In this document: one piece after another, positions 18,147 through 27,952 of the stretch
Position numbering within the stretch: position 1 is the first letter of the stretch
How the letters are laid out: the number at the start of each line of letters is the position of its first letter
Source of the DNA: Bdellovibrio bacteriovorus
GTDB lineage: Bacteria; Bdellovibrionota; Bdellovibrionia; Bdellovibrionales; Bdellovibrionaceae
Length of the DNA: 64,000 nt
Direction of reading: 5' to 3'
NCBI RefSeq assembly: GCF_001592735.1
Contig: NZ_LUKE01000001.1
Coordinates: 1,997,184 to 2,061,183 of the forward strand
The notes under the pieces: model-generated
The model's input: only the letters and a program-made list of their open reading frames with translations
What the model was told of the DNA's origin: nothing
Databases searched by the model: none
Made by a program: the position numbers and the translations under genes

Positions 18147-19259
18147 CTATCTTAAGTGATTGAGGGCTCGATTGTACAGACGATTGAGTTCATTTAAGGA
18201 CGAATCCATTAAGTGACGCTCTTGAGAAAATTGTTCGGAAAGTGTTTCGGCAAGCTTCAGGCTTGGTTTGGCCAAAAGTTTTATGAGGTCTTTTTGCAAC
18301 TGTTCATGCTGCAGGACCCAACAGTTCACGCCGTTTTTCCAAAGATCGGCATGGATGCTGGATTGTTTTGAATCCAAGACCAGGACGGCATGGGACTGAA
18401 TCGCCCGCATTACGTATTCGGTCATTTCAATCGGGGTCAAAGATTGGCCAGCTAATACCAAAGCCGTGCTTTTTTGTAAAAGGGTGCGACTGATGGAAGG
18501 TTCAAGTTCACCGGTGACAGCCCAGTTGCCCGCGCATTGATGGGCTTCCATCCACGCGGCGAATTTTTTTCTATCGCGCAAGGACCAGTGAGAATAAGAC
18601 CCCCACAAGATCACTTTAAATTTTGCAGCGATGGTTCTAAGACGAATGAAGGCGTCGGAAGAAGGTTTAAATCCTGTTTCTCGAAACGGAATGACGATAA
18701 ACTCTCCTTGAGTCAGGCTATCGACAAAACGCAAAACTTCTTCGTCACTTGTGATAATCTCTGAGGGGTGTTGCAGATCCAAAACCGGTGGTAAGATGCC
18801 GCGTCCTTGCCGCCGAGAACTGACATTAAGACCACGCAATTGGCCAAGGTTTTCAACGGTCGGACAAGTGATGATGTCACTTTCTTCCACCAAATAGCGC
18901 ACGGGATTTCGACGTGTCAGTCCGTGTTTAATATTTAAAAGCGAGGTTGTAAGAACGCAAGAGGGATGAGATTTGGCGAATGTGGAAAGCACAATTTGTG
19001 CTCCATTCATGCGATCTTCTTCTAAAAGCAGATGGAAAATCTGGGGCTGTAAGCCAAAAAGTCCCGGAATGATTCTTAATCCTTCAAGGGCGCTCCAGCG
19101 ACGAAAATAAGCCATGATTTCAATGCCGTTGCTGTTTTCTGGAGGCACTTCTCCATAACTGGTCATCAAGACGACTTCGTGCTGTTGAGATTTGAGGGCT
19201 TTCGCCAATTGCCAAGAAGTCGAGTTGATATGCTGACTGGCCAGAATTATTTTCGCCAT
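18147..19259 (-). CDS. Probable glycosyltransferase (GT-B-like), divergent
   Basis: 370 residues. The start AKIILASQHINSTSWQLAKAL and the following KSQQHEVVLMTSYGEVPPEN look like the first Rossmann half of a GT-B enzyme. The second half has KVILWGSYSHWSLRD and an ALVLAGQSLTPIEMTEYVMRA segment in the place of the usual donor-binding Glu motif. It overlaps the Nudix gene by 13 nt and precedes the GT4 gene, so a shared role in glycan synthesis is likely. Activity is not certain because classical motifs are weak. Confidence 0.55.
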   Translation of the reverse strand: MAKIILASQHINSTSWQLAKALKSQQHEVVLMTSYGEVPPENSNGIEIMAYFRRWSALEGLRIIPGLFGLQPQIFHLLLEEDRMNGAQIVLSTFAKSHPSCVLTTSLLNIKHGLTRRNPVRYLVEESDIITCPTVENLGQLRGLNVSSRRQGRGILPPVLDLQHPSEIITSDEEVLRFVDSLTQGEFIVIPFRETGFKPSSDAFIRLRTIAAKFKVILWGSYSHWSLRDRKKFAAWMEAHQCAGNWAVTGELEPSISRTLLQKSTALVLAGQSLTPIEMTEYVMRAIQSHAVLVLDSKQSSIHADLWKNGVNCWVLQHEQLQKDLIKLLAKPSLKLAETLSEQFSQERHLMDSSLNELNRLYNRALNHLR

Positions 19260-19708
19260 TCAAGTCCAAGGGCTTTATAGATTTTATCTAAGATTTTACG
19301 ATTCGCTTCAGGGATGTTGCGATGGCGCAGTTCTTCAGGGTGAATCCATTCCAACATCATGTGATGTTTGGCTTTGGGTTGTCCCTTCCAATACAGAATT
19401 TCGTAAAATAAAATCAAAATGCCGACGTCACCAAAAGAGTGAGTGCAAGCAAGCTTTAGGTCGCCGACCTCGGCTTCGATACCCAATTCTTCATTGAGCT
19501 CGCGAGCTAAGGCTTCTTCGGGAGTTTCGCCAGATTCGATTTTGCCGCCAGGGAATTCCCATTGACCCGCCAGCGAGTTATTTTCAGGACGTTGACCGAC
19601 CAAGATTTTACCGTCTTTGCGCAAAAATCCAGCGACCACGGGAATCCAGTGGCCTTTCCTAATTTTCGACTTTTTCGGCTTTACCTCGACCGCATTATCG
19701 TCCGTCAT
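19247..19708 (-). CDS. Nudix hydrolase, MutT-like (8-oxo-dGTP diphosphatase type)
   Basis: About 153 residues from the ATG at 19708, which has GAAGG upstream. The complete Nudix box is present: the stretch beginning GGKIESGETPEEALARE and continuing LNEELGI fits GX5EX7REUXEEXGU. The segment QWEFPGGK before it is typical of MutT. These enzymes remove oxidised nucleoside triphosphates. A longer frame reaches 19810 but would lie inside pyrD. The chosen start overlaps the pyrD end by 14 nt. Confidence 0.88.
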   Translation of the reverse strand: MTDDNAVEVKPKKSKIRKGHWIPVVAGFLRKDGKILVGQRPENNSLAGQWEFPGGKIESGETPEEALARELNEELGIEAEVGDLKLACTHSFGDVGILILFYEILYWKGQPKAKHHMMLEWIHPEELRHRNIPEANRKILDKIYKALGLEWRK

Positions 19709-20678
19709 TAAACCTTCTCGCGACTTCATGGAAAAAATCGGGGCCATGAAATACAAGCGCACTATAAATTTGAACAAGATCTGCGCCCATTTGCAATCTT
19801 TCAAAGACATCTTCTGCGGATAAGACGCCTCCAGCGCTGACTAATAGTAATCCCTCTCGTTTTTTGCCTAAACTTTCAACAGCAATTTGCAAAGCGCGCT
19901 TTGAAAGGTCTTTCAAAGGTGCTCCGGAAAGACCACCTTCTGCAGGAAAATGACAGCCAGCGGGACGGGATAAAGTCGTGTTTGTTAACACAAATCCGTC
20001 AATGCCCAACTGTTGGCAGTGCTGCACAGTTTCGGAAAGAAGCTCTTCCCCCATATCCGGAGAAAGTTTTACGAGAACGGGTGTGGGTTCGAAGTGAGAG
20101 ACTTTTTCTAAGATCGGACCCAGCAGATGGCTTAGATTTTCTTTGCTTTGTAAATCACGCAGACCTTTGGTGTTCGGACTCGAGATGTTAACCACAAATG
20201 CGTCGGCAAAAGGTCTGAATTTATCTATCAGGGTGACATAATCATTCACTGCCTCTTCATTGGGCGTGTGACGATTTTTCCCGATGTTTACAAAAATCGG
20301 GGTGCGATAGTTGGGTGCATAGCCCGCAAGATTAAAAAAAGTTTCGTCAGCCCCCGCGCTGGGAAATCCCATCTTATTCCACATCGCTTGCAGATGCAGA
20401 TCGCGATCCATAATTTTTCCCGGATTGGGATCTTGGGGGCGAGGAGTGACGGTGCCGACTTCAACAAAGCCGCAACCAAGTTTCCACCAATCATTCAGAT
20501 GATCGGCATTTTTATCGACGCCCCCGGCAATTCCCAAGGGGTTTGCAAAGTGCAGGTCACGCCAAGTGAAACTTTTCCAGTGCGGAGTTTTTTGTCCGTA
20601 AATTGCGGAGTAGAGAGGAAGAGCCAGTGAGCTCAAATCATGAGCCCACTGGGGTGGCAATAAAAGCCAAGGACGCAT
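19695..20678 (-). CDS. pyrD: Dihydroorotate dehydrogenase (quinone), class 2
   Basis: 327 residues, near the usual 335. FMN barrel motifs are clear: NPLGIAGGVDKNADHLND, CGFVEVGTVTPRPQDPNPG, the catalytic-loop Ser in VVNISSPNTKGLR, PVLVKLSPD, and the phosphate-binding LVSAGGVLSAEDVFERLQMGA. The N-terminal helices (LLLPPQWAHDLSSLALPLYS) are the class 2 membrane and quinone-binding part. It makes orotate in pyrimidine synthesis. The gene lies 7 nt after gdhA. Confidence 0.95.
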   Translation of the reverse strand: MRPWLLLPPQWAHDLSSLALPLYSAIYGQKTPHWKSFTWRDLHFANPLGIAGGVDKNADHLNDWWKLGCGFVEVGTVTPRPQDPNPGKIMDRDLHLQAMWNKMGFPSAGADETFFNLAGYAPNYRTPIFVNIGKNRHTPNEEAVNDYVTLIDKFRPFADAFVVNISSPNTKGLRDLQSKENLSHLLGPILEKVSHFEPTPVLVKLSPDMGEELLSETVQHCQQLGIDGFVLTNTTLSRPAGCHFPAEGGLSGAPLKDLSKRALQIAVESLGKKREGLLLVSAGGVLSAEDVFERLQMGADLVQIYSALVFHGPDFFHEVARRFNDGR

Positions 20679-20685
20679 ATCAGTC

Positions 20686-21960
20686 CTATCTTGGGTAAAG
20701 ACCGCGAAGAAGCATCGCTTTTTCTAGACGTTGAACTGAAACCGCCATTGCCGCAGATCTCATGTCGACGTTTTTTTCTTTAGAAAACGCGTAACCTTTA
20801 TCGAAAGCCTTGGTGATAATACCTTTTAGACGACCGTTCACTTCATCTTCATCCCAGAAGTAAGACATAACGTCTTGAACCCATTCGAAGTAAGACACGA
20901 TCACGCCACCGCCATTGGCGATAACGTCTGGAGCGATGAAAACTCCACGTTTATGAAGAATTTTTGTCGCGGAGTTTGTGATAGGTCCGTTGGCACCTTC
21001 GCAAATAATTTTTGCCTGGATTTTTTCCGCATTGTGCGTGTCGATTTGATTTTCAAGCGCGCAAGGGAAAAGCGCATCACATTTTACTTCAAGCAATTCT
21101 TCATTCGAAATCGGTTGAGCTTTTGGATAGCCTTTAAGGACTTTGTGAGTTTTTACATATTCCATGACGTCGGCGATATCTAGACCATCACCGTTGTGGA
21201 TACCGCCTGAAACGTCGCTCACGGCCACGATGCGGGCGCCACGTTCGCTAGCAAATTTTGCCGCGAAAGATCCTACATTACCGAAACCTTGAATCGCGAT
21301 TGTCGATCCGCGCATGTTCATGCCGCAAACTTCGAAAGCTTTTTCGGCAACGTAAACAACACCCAAACCTGTGGCGTGGTTGCGACCCAAAGATCCACCG
21401 ATTTCCACCGGCTTCCCTGTCACAACACCGGGTTGTGCAAAGCCACCTTGTTCTTGTGAGTACGTGTCCATGAACCAAGCCATGGTTTGCGGGTCTGTGC
21501 CCACGTCAGGAGCTGGAATATCTTTAGTGGGTCCGACGAAAGGTCCAATTTCAGAGGCGTAACGACGAGTTAAATTTTGTTTTTCAGTGCGAGACAGTTT
21601 GGTTGGGTCAACAGTGATACCACCTTTTGCTCCACCTAAAGGAAGGCCCAAAACAGAATTTTTGAAAGTCATCAAAGCCGCAAGGCCGACAACTTCCGAA
21701 AGATCTACGTTTTGGTGATAACGGATACCGCCCTTGTAAGGGCCTAAAGTCGGAGAGTATTGAACACGGTAACCAGTGAACACTTTCACACTGTAGTCAT
21801 CCATGCGCACCGGCACTGAGACGGTGATAGCACGACGAGGTCTTTTTAGACGCTCAAGAACGTTTGGATCGCAGTTGATAAGTTTTGCACCTTCTTCAAG
21901 AGTTTGAAGGGCGTTTCTAAAAAGAGGCCCGTCATAGAGGGGCTCAATTTTGTGTTCCAT
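20686..21960 (-). CDS. gdhA: Glutamate dehydrogenase (Glu/Leu/Phe/Val family)
   Basis: 424 residues. The substrate-binding half includes GPYKGGIRYH and the catalytic lysine region LGLPLGGAKGGI. The Rossmann half has IAIQGFGNVGSFAAKF and CEGANGPIT. It interconverts glutamate and 2-oxoglutarate, important for an organism that lives on amino acids. The length and the GPFVGPTKDIPAPDVGTD stretch match the hexameric small-subunit form. It is first in an operon with pyrD. GGAG lies about 9 nt before the ATG. Confidence 0.95.
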   Translation of the reverse strand: MEHKIEPLYDGPLFRNALQTLEEGAKLINCDPNVLERLKRPRRAITVSVPVRMDDYSVKVFTGYRVQYSPTLGPYKGGIRYHQNVDLSEVVGLAALMTFKNSVLGLPLGGAKGGITVDPTKLSRTEKQNLTRRYASEIGPFVGPTKDIPAPDVGTDPQTMAWFMDTYSQEQGGFAQPGVVTGKPVEIGGSLGRNHATGLGVVYVAEKAFEVCGMNMRGSTIAIQGFGNVGSFAAKFASERGARIVAVSDVSGGIHNGDGLDIADVMEYVKTHKVLKGYPKAQPISNEELLEVKCDALFPCALENQIDTHNAEKIQAKIICEGANGPITNSATKILHKRGVFIAPDVIANGGGVIVSYFEWVQDVMSYFWDEDEVNGRLKGIITKAFDKGYAFSKEKNVDMRSAAMAVSVQRLEKAMLLRGLYPR

Positions 21961-22098
21961 GATTTTGTATCTCCATTTATTGAGTCTTCTGTGCGGAATT
22001 AGTCACAGTAAGACGGGAAAAGTTTATTGAAGTAAATACTCAAAGTCACCCCGGAAAAAGCTTGATGACTCAGTGGTTCTTTTTCGATATGAGGACCT

Positions 22099-23829
22099 AT
22101 GCTTCAGTCGTGTCTTTTGACTCTCTTTTTATGCTTTTTGTCCCTGACGCTCACGTCAAAAACGTCGGCCGCCGCGGGAATCGTCTCTGAGCAGCGGGCC
22201 TTTATCGAACAATTTGCTAGTTCGCGCTTTTCAATACCCTCTGAAACATCTCCGTTGATTGACAACCCAGGGCGTTATCCGCAGCCCTTAAACTTCCTTT
22301 TTCAAAACGTTTTTGCTTGGACGCCGACGGGTGAAGCGCCCGAGTTTAGCGACGCTTGTTCCCGTGAAAAATGGCAAGAACATATGATGGATCCGCGTCT
22401 TGCTAACTCATTGCAGTTGCAGGGCGCTTTGGTGGAAAAGTACTTTAAGGACTGTCGTAAAGAGTTGGAAACCGGCTCTCAGAACACGTTGATCAATGCC
22501 TTACAAATCATGTCGCTCAGCTATGAGCCGCAAACTCATCCGTTCTTGCGTCGGGTGATCATCAACTTACCGGGGAACATCAAGCTGAAAGGTCTTTTGG
22601 CATTAAAGGGAGATTTGAAGCGCCGTCCGATGGTGGTGGTGCGCTTAGGAATCTTTTCGAATGTCGAAGACTTTAGACCCGAGCGTGGGTGGCTGATGAT
22701 GCTCTTTGAACAGTCCCCATTTAATGTTTTGGTTGTTGAAAACATGACCAGCAATGATTTCATCACAAATAACACCCAGTTTTCTTTCGGTGGATATGAT
22801 GAAGGGATTCAAAATATTCATATCGCAAAATTACTGACCAGTCCCGATGAGCCTTTGTCAAAGCTCGTCCAAAGTGTGCACATGTTTGGTATTAGTCTTG
22901 GCGGCCACGGCGTTTTGTTTTCATCTTTGCTGAATAAGTTTAATTCCTCGGCGAAGGACAATCTAATCAACAGTTTTACAGCGCTGTGTCCGGTTGTGAA
23001 TTTAGAGCCGACCATGCGTAATATCACCGAAAACGGTTGGCGTTCGGCTTTGGTGGATGTTTGGAGTCAGCAGCGCCTTTCAGGTTTGGATGAAAAAGTT
23101 CCCAGCTTAAAGCAGTACGAGATGTTTCATTTCATGAGCAAAACCGTCAGCGAAATCGCTCGCACTTATAAAGGGGGGCTTTCTTATGTGTCGACGATCA
23201 AGCTTCCACCTGGTATGAAAGATCGCGGGGACTTTTGGGCGCTGAATGATTTTTGGAGCTATTATCAGGACGTTAAACAGCCCGTTGTTATCTATGCAAC
23301 TCAGCAAGATTCTGTTGTTCCGTTTAATTTAAATTCAGAAAAAATTCGTGACGGCGCAATGAAAATCACCAGCAAAAATCTGCACGTGATTGATTTCCCA
23401 CAGGGCTTCCACTGCACTTTGCCCATTCCTTATGACTGGTCGGCATTAACCACGATGTTCCAATCGTACATTTTGTCTCATTCGCCCGGATTTCAGTTAG
23501 AAGAAAAAACTTTCGAAGTCGATTTAAGCGATGAAGAGTGGAAGGGTTTTTTTGATCAAGGCACTCACGTGAAATTCAAAGTGCAAGAGCCTTCAACCAA
23601 AGATAAATTTGTAACCATCGCCTTTACGGTGAAGAACTCTAAGAACGCGGAAAAATCCATGCGCTTAAGTTTGCCGTTATCGGGTTTTGATTTTCAGTTT
23701 AGAAATGCCGAGCTTTCGCAGTCTGAAAAAGACATGATCGTGCGTTGGGTGAATCAAAACTTAAAAACGCGTATGACCGTTAAAGCCGGTAAACCCGTGC
23801 TTGTGGCTTCTTGGAAGATCGCGCAATAA
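22099..23829 (+). CDS. Secreted alpha/beta-hydrolase-fold protein
   Basis: 576 residues with a Sec signal peptide (LLTLFLCFLSLTLTSKTSA). The nucleophile elbow is MFGISLGGHGVLF (G-x-S-x-G, about residue 275). The other triad members are likely Asp in YATQQDSVVPF (about 403) and His in FPQGFHCTLP (about 435). About 130 C-terminal residues form a separate strand-rich region. It is probably a periplasmic or exported esterase or lipase of unknown substrate. Its stop codon directly abuts the stop of the convergent AlkB-like gene. Confidence 0.7.
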   Translation: MLQSCLLTLFLCFLSLTLTSKTSAAAGIVSEQRAFIEQFASSRFSIPSETSPLIDNPGRYPQPLNFLFQNVFAWTPTGEAPEFSDACSREKWQEHMMDPRLANSLQLQGALVEKYFKDCRKELETGSQNTLINALQIMSLSYEPQTHPFLRRVIINLPGNIKLKGLLALKGDLKRRPMVVVRLGIFSNVEDFRPERGWLMMLFEQSPFNVLVVENMTSNDFITNNTQFSFGGYDEGIQNIHIAKLLTSPDEPLSKLVQSVHMFGISLGGHGVLFSSLLNKFNSSAKDNLINSFTALCPVVNLEPTMRNITENGWRSALVDVWSQQRLSGLDEKVPSLKQYEMFHFMSKTVSEIARTYKGGLSYVSTIKLPPGMKDRGDFWALNDFWSYYQDVKQPVVIYATQQDSVVPFNLNSEKIRDGAMKITSKNLHVIDFPQGFHCTLPIPYDWSALTTMFQSYILSHSPGFQLEEKTFEVDLSDEEWKGFFDQGTHVKFKVQEPSTKDKFVTIAFTVKNSKNAEKSMRLSLPLSGFDFQFRNAELSQSEKDMIVRWVNQNLKTRMTVKAGKPVLVASWKIAQ

Positions 23830-24735
23830 TTATTTTAATTGTTCTTTAAAGAATTCAGATTTTTCCGCAAGCTTTTCTACGTAGCCGCGCACATCCTCTT
23901 GGGCGGCGGCGCCCAAACGTGAAAACGGCACGATGTGATCATCGGGCACATAGCGGAAGGTGAGGTTGATTCTGCGGGTGTTAAAGTTCTCAATCTCGTT
24001 CAACTTAAAATTCAGATCTTCTTTTTCTTCCACGCGTTGGACGCGGTGAAAAAGATGTTTTTTAAACTTATCCCCGCCAAAGATTTGCAGCGAGCGATCT
24101 TCCAACCACTGTTGTAACACGACTTCTGATTTGGATTCGGTGCCGCGGCTTGAAACAAACTGAAACAAGGCGCGCTCTCCAAAAGAAACGGATGCGACCG
24201 GTCCCGGTTCAAAGTCTTTGTGTTCACCCACGCGGGCACAATCAAGCTCTTTGCCTTCGGGGGTGACCTGATTGCCGTAATAGTTGATCAAACAGGTGTT
24301 CAGATGCCAACCGCGAGGAATATCGCGAGCTTCAAAACTTTCATGCACCAAGGCTTCGATCTTTTGAACTAAGTATTCCAAAATGGGGGGATAAGGTTCG
24401 GCCGTCACACAACGGTCATACAAGCCCTTCGGCGGATGATAATAATTCAAGCACGCAAATTGCCAGTTTCCTAACCAATAAACGGGGCGCAAAAGGGGGC
24501 GCTGCTTTTGGTTTTCTGGGGGAGGATTGTTTTTAGAATAGCGCATTTCCCAAATCGGAAATAGCGAAAGAAGGTATTTTAAAATCTCCTCTTTTTCGCG
24601 CAGGGAGATATAGCCTTGTTTATAAACCAAGCCGCGGGCCTTCGGCGGACCTTTTTGGTTCCCAGCACCAGCAGTGGCGGAAGCTCCGGAGCGGGGTTTG
24701 TGAGAAGATGGAAAACGTGATTTGGGCTTAAACAT
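23830..24735 (-). CDS. AlkB-like 2-oxoglutarate/Fe(II) dioxygenase
   Basis: About 301 residues from the ATG at 24735; upstream GTG starts up to 24780 remain open because the ribosome-binding site is unclear. Iron ligands are visible as His-x-Asp in RVGEHKDFEPGP and His in KKHLFHRVQRV. The 2-oxoglutarate-binding Arg lies in RRINLTFRYV, the AlkB R-x5-R pattern. NTCLINYYGNQV is the substrate-lid start. A basic, low-complexity N-terminal tail (about 50 residues) is unusual. AlkB proteins reverse methyl damage on DNA or RNA. Confidence 0.8.
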   Translation of the reverse strand: MFKPKSRFPSSHKPRSGASATAGAGNQKGPPKARGLVYKQGYISLREKEEILKYLLSLFPIWEMRYSKNNPPPENQKQRPLLRPVYWLGNWQFACLNYYHPPKGLYDRCVTAEPYPPILEYLVQKIEALVHESFEARDIPRGWHLNTCLINYYGNQVTPEGKELDCARVGEHKDFEPGPVASVSFGERALFQFVSSRGTESKSEVVLQQWLEDRSLQIFGGDKFKKHLFHRVQRVEEKEDLNFKLNEIENFNTRRINLTFRYVPDDHIVPFSRLGAAAQEDVRGYVEKLAEKSEFFKEQLK

Positions 24736-24841
24736 GAGCGGCGGTTTTACCACACGGGGGCCTCCCAAGCCAAGTGCCACCGCTTAGAGAGTGACATTGG
24801 GGTTCCTGTCGGCTAAAAACAAGCGTGGGGAGGATGAAAAA

Positions 24842-25870
24842 ATGACAACTCCAGTGAAAGCAAATGTAGGTCCTCAGGAAAAACAACTTCTTATAAATCA
24901 GATCCCAGCCCTTAAAGGGAAAAAGATTCTGATTGTCGGTGACGTCGGCCTTGATGAATACCTTATGGGTGAAGTCCGTCGCATCAGTCCTGAAGCCCCG
25001 GTGCCGGTTCTTGAAGTCGACTCTGAAGACATGCGTTTGGGTTTATCCGCTAATGTCGCGCAAAATGTGGTGAGCCTCGGTGGCGAAGCCATGCTGGTGT
25101 CGGTGGTGGGTGATGATACTGGTGCCAGCCTATTAAAAGATCTTTGTGAAAAAAATGGTGTGAGCTGGGAATACATGATCGTGGATAAATCTCGTCCCAC
25201 GACCCGCAAAACACGCGTGATGGCGAAGCACCATCACATCGTTCGCGTGGATCATGAAATGCGTAAATATCTTTCTTCGGAAGCCGAGGCGCGCTTGATC
25301 GCTGCGGTAGAAAAAAATGTTTCTAAAGCCGATTGTGTGATCATGGAAGATTATGCCAAAGGCGTGATCTCGGGTCCGGGTGTCGCCAAGATCGCGGAAA
25401 TTTGTCATAAAAATGGTAAAAAACTTTTAGTCGACCCACATCGTAACAATCACGCGGCCTTTTATTCGGGCGTGGATTTAATTAAACCCAATTACGATGA
25501 AGCCGTCATCATGGCTGGTCTTGATTTCAATGAATTGCGCGAAAATCCAAACCAGGTGGTGCAAGTCGGTCGGGCTTTACAAAAAATCACGGGCGCAAAA
25601 GAGCTGGTGGTCACTCGTGGTAAAGACGGGATGACGATTTTTTCTGGCGATCAAGTCACAGAAGTTCCGACTTATGCACGCAAAGTGTTTGATGTCACTG
25701 GGGCTGGCGACACGGTGATTGCTGCGTTGGCTTTGGGGTTGGTGTCCGGTCTGTCACTTGTGCATTCTTGCATGTTAGCTAACTATGCTGCGGGTGTGGT
25801 CGTCGGCAAGGTGGGTTGTGTGCCTTGTGAAATCCCTGAATTGATTGAGTATATCAAAACCGCCCATTAA
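24842..25870 (+). CDS. rfaE1: D-glycero-beta-D-manno-heptose-7-phosphate kinase (PfkB family)
   Basis: About 342 residues from the ATG at 24842, preceded by GGGGAGGA. The HldE/RfaE domain I signature is present: KILIVGDVGLDEYLMGEVRR, SPEAPVPVLEV, LGLSANVAQNVVSLGGEA, and the catalytic anion hole DVTGAGDTVIAALAL. It phosphorylates heptose-7-phosphate in ADP-heptose synthesis for LPS core. Only the kinase domain is present; the nucleotidyltransferase domain is separate. It fits functionally with the GT9 heptosyltransferase at 2557-3540. Confidence 0.88.
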   Translation: MTTPVKANVGPQEKQLLINQIPALKGKKILIVGDVGLDEYLMGEVRRISPEAPVPVLEVDSEDMRLGLSANVAQNVVSLGGEAMLVSVVGDDTGASLLKDLCEKNGVSWEYMIVDKSRPTTRKTRVMAKHHHIVRVDHEMRKYLSSEAEARLIAAVEKNVSKADCVIMEDYAKGVISGPGVAKIAEICHKNGKKLLVDPHRNNHAAFYSGVDLIKPNYDEAVIMAGLDFNELRENPNQVVQVGRALQKITGAKELVVTRGKDGMTIFSGDQVTEVPTYARKVFDVTGAGDTVIAALALGLVSGLSLVHSCMLANYAAGVVVGKVGCVPCEIPELIEYIKTAH

Positions 25871-25923
25871 TCTGGTAAATGACATGTGGCCGCCAGACCG
25901 TGCTTTGTAATAGATTGGAATTT

Positions 25924-27459
25924 ATGAAGATCGTGGTCTGGAGCTTTTTGATATTTGTACTTACAGGACCTTCCTGCCAAAGCATTCCAAAAAATTTTAA
26001 TGCGACCCCCAGCTACCATTTTTTAGACACTGAAAACACTTACTGGGGAAAGTACTTCGCGAAAGAAATAAAATCTAAAAAGGACCAATCCGGTTTTCAC
26101 CCGTTGGTGGCGGGCACCGACGCCTTGGTGGCGCGATTGGAATCCATTCGTCATGCGGAAAAATCTTTAGATGTTCAATATTATATCTGGCACGACGATG
26201 ACACCGGTAAACTCATGCTCAGTGAGATTATTAAGGCCGCGGATCGCGGCGTGCGCGTTCGACTGTTGTTGGATGATCTTAATATCGGCAAATATCAAGA
26301 TTCTTTATTGGTTATAGATTCACATCCCAATATCGAAGTGCGAATGTTCAACCCTTTTGCGAACCGGACATGGAGAATCTTTGAAGTCTTTCGCTTTGGC
26401 GAAATCAATCGGCGGATGCACAATAAGTCTTTGATCGCCGATAACCAGACCGTGATTATTGGTGGTCGTAATATCGGCAACGAATATTTTACTGCCAGCA
26501 GTGAAGCGAACTTTGGTGATTTTGACGTCTGGTGTTTTGGTCCTGTAGTTAAGGAAGCTTCCCAAAGTTTTGATCTGTATTGGAATGACCGATTGGCCAT
26601 CCCCATCGCAGAACTTTATAAGCGCTCTCTGCGACCCGAGGACCTGTCTCAACTCAAAGAGGCTCTGAACGCCGATGCCAAGTCATTGGCCGCTTCCGAA
26701 TATCAAAAAAGTCTGAACGAGGCTCCCTTGAGCGTTTTTTTGAAAACGGAAAAACTTAAGACATTTTGGGGCCGGGGCAAGATTGTTTCTGATTCGCCGG
26801 CAAAAATTCGTGGCGATGAAAATGCGGGCCCACCTTTAAATCAGGTCACGGGGTTACCGATTAAATCTCAAAAAGAAATTTTCATCGTCTCTCCGTATTT
26901 TATCCCAGGAAAAAATGGCGTTGATTATTTTGCAAAAAAGGTCAAAGCGGGTGTCCAGGTTGATGTGTTTACGAACTCTTTAGCCTCCAACGATGTGGGA
27001 TTGGTTTTCGCCGGTTACAAAAAATATCGTAAAGGACTTATCAAGGCGGGAGTTCGCCTTTATGAGATGAAACCCAAGGTGCGCATTCCGCAAGGTTCTA
27101 AAAGTCGCATGGGCATCACCTCCGCGGGGCGCCTTGGTTTGCATGGAAAAGTTTATATCTTTGATCGACGGGTGATGTTCGTGGGATCCATGAACCTTGA
27201 TCCACGGTCCGTGGATTTAAATTCGGAATTGGGGGTTCTCATTGAAAGCCCCGAGCTTGCCGATCTTTTTGTGACGAATTTAAAGCGAGAGATGTCTGAA
27301 CTCGCCTACCGTGTCACCTTGGATGAAAAAAATAAACTGCGCTGGGAAACTCGAGAGGATGACCAGGATGTGGTGCTCACCTCGGAACCGGAGGCCTCGG
27401 GGTGGAAAACTTTTACTTCCGGATTTTTGGGACTTTTCGTTCCCGAAAGCCTGCTTTAG
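25924..27459 (+). CDS. Phospholipase D-family lipoprotein, ClsC-like cardiolipin synthase
   Basis: About 511 residues from the ATG at 25924. The N-terminus FLIFVLTGPSCQS is a lipobox-like signal. Two HKD motifs occur, MHNKSLIADNQTVIIGGRN (about 165) and LHGKVYIFDRRVMFVGSMN (about 408), each with HxKx4D. The order and spacing match the ClsC/YmdC branch that joins phospholipids into cardiolipin. Being a lipoprotein is less usual and suggests a periplasmic location. Its stop abuts the stop of the convergent dgkA gene. Confidence 0.8.
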   Translation: MKIVVWSFLIFVLTGPSCQSIPKNFNATPSYHFLDTENTYWGKYFAKEIKSKKDQSGFHPLVAGTDALVARLESIRHAEKSLDVQYYIWHDDDTGKLMLSEIIKAADRGVRVRLLLDDLNIGKYQDSLLVIDSHPNIEVRMFNPFANRTWRIFEVFRFGEINRRMHNKSLIADNQTVIIGGRNIGNEYFTASSEANFGDFDVWCFGPVVKEASQSFDLYWNDRLAIPIAELYKRSLRPEDLSQLKEALNADAKSLAASEYQKSLNEAPLSVFLKTEKLKTFWGRGKIVSDSPAKIRGDENAGPPLNQVTGLPIKSQKEIFIVSPYFIPGKNGVDYFAKKVKAGVQVDVFTNSLASNDVGLVFAGYKKYRKGLIKAGVRLYEMKPKVRIPQGSKSRMGITSAGRLGLHGKVYIFDRRVMFVGSMNLDPRSVDLNSELGVLIESPELADLFVTNLKREMSELAYRVTLDEKNKLRWETREDDQDVVLTSEPEASGWKTFTSGFLGLFVPESLL

Positions 27460-27816
27460 TCATCCCGCGATAAGAGAACCGCAATAAAGAGCGAAAACCA
27501 CAAGCGAAGCGATGCTGGCGATTAGCACAGCACCCGCAAGGCAGTCCTTGGCAAAGCCAATTTCAGTGTCATGCCCGGGGTGAAGCTTGTCCATCAAAGC
27601 TTCAAGGGCGGTGTTAAGTAATTCCAATACCATCACGCCGCTTGCAGCCACCGCAAAAAGAGCGCACCAAACAGCGGGTGGTCTTTGAATCAGGCAAAAT
27701 AATAAAATGAAGAGAGTGGCAGCGATATGCCATCGAAAACTGACTTCACGGCGAAAAGCGCCCGCGATTCCGGCAAAAGCAAAGCTCATTCTTTTGGTGA
27801 AGCTTAAGTTTTTCAT
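27460..27816 (-). CDS. dgkA: Diacylglycerol kinase (DgkA type)
   Basis: 118 residues with three membrane helices and the catalytic motif LELLNTALEALMDKLHPG followed by FAKDCLAGAVLIAS, the E-x-x-N-T-A-x-E and K-D-x-x-A-G-A-V pattern of DgkA. It recycles diacylglycerol or undecaprenol into phosphorylated lipid. It lies tail-to-tail with the phospholipase D-family gene, which may be functionally linked through phospholipid turnover. Confidence 0.92.
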   Translation of the reverse strand: MKNLSFTKRMSFAFAGIAGAFRREVSFRWHIAATLFILLFCLIQRPPAVWCALFAVAASGVMVLELLNTALEALMDKLHPGHDTEIGFAKDCLAGAVLIASIASLVVFALYCGSLIAG

Positions 27817-27952
27817 TCGTTGATCGTATATGGCTGTCTCTTAGAGGGTCAGCTCCTATTTGTGGAAGCGGCGCTTCTTCAATCGAGGTGAGTCTTTTTT
27901 AGTGTGGCAAGTCACGCTGAATCTGTTTATGTTTTCGCTAAGAGGAAAAATA

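Noticed and set aside
26435-26450. GCCGATAA sequence, a perfect sigma-28 -10 match
   Set aside because: It lies inside the phospholipase D gene, encoding conserved residues next to the first HKD motif, with no gene start nearby.
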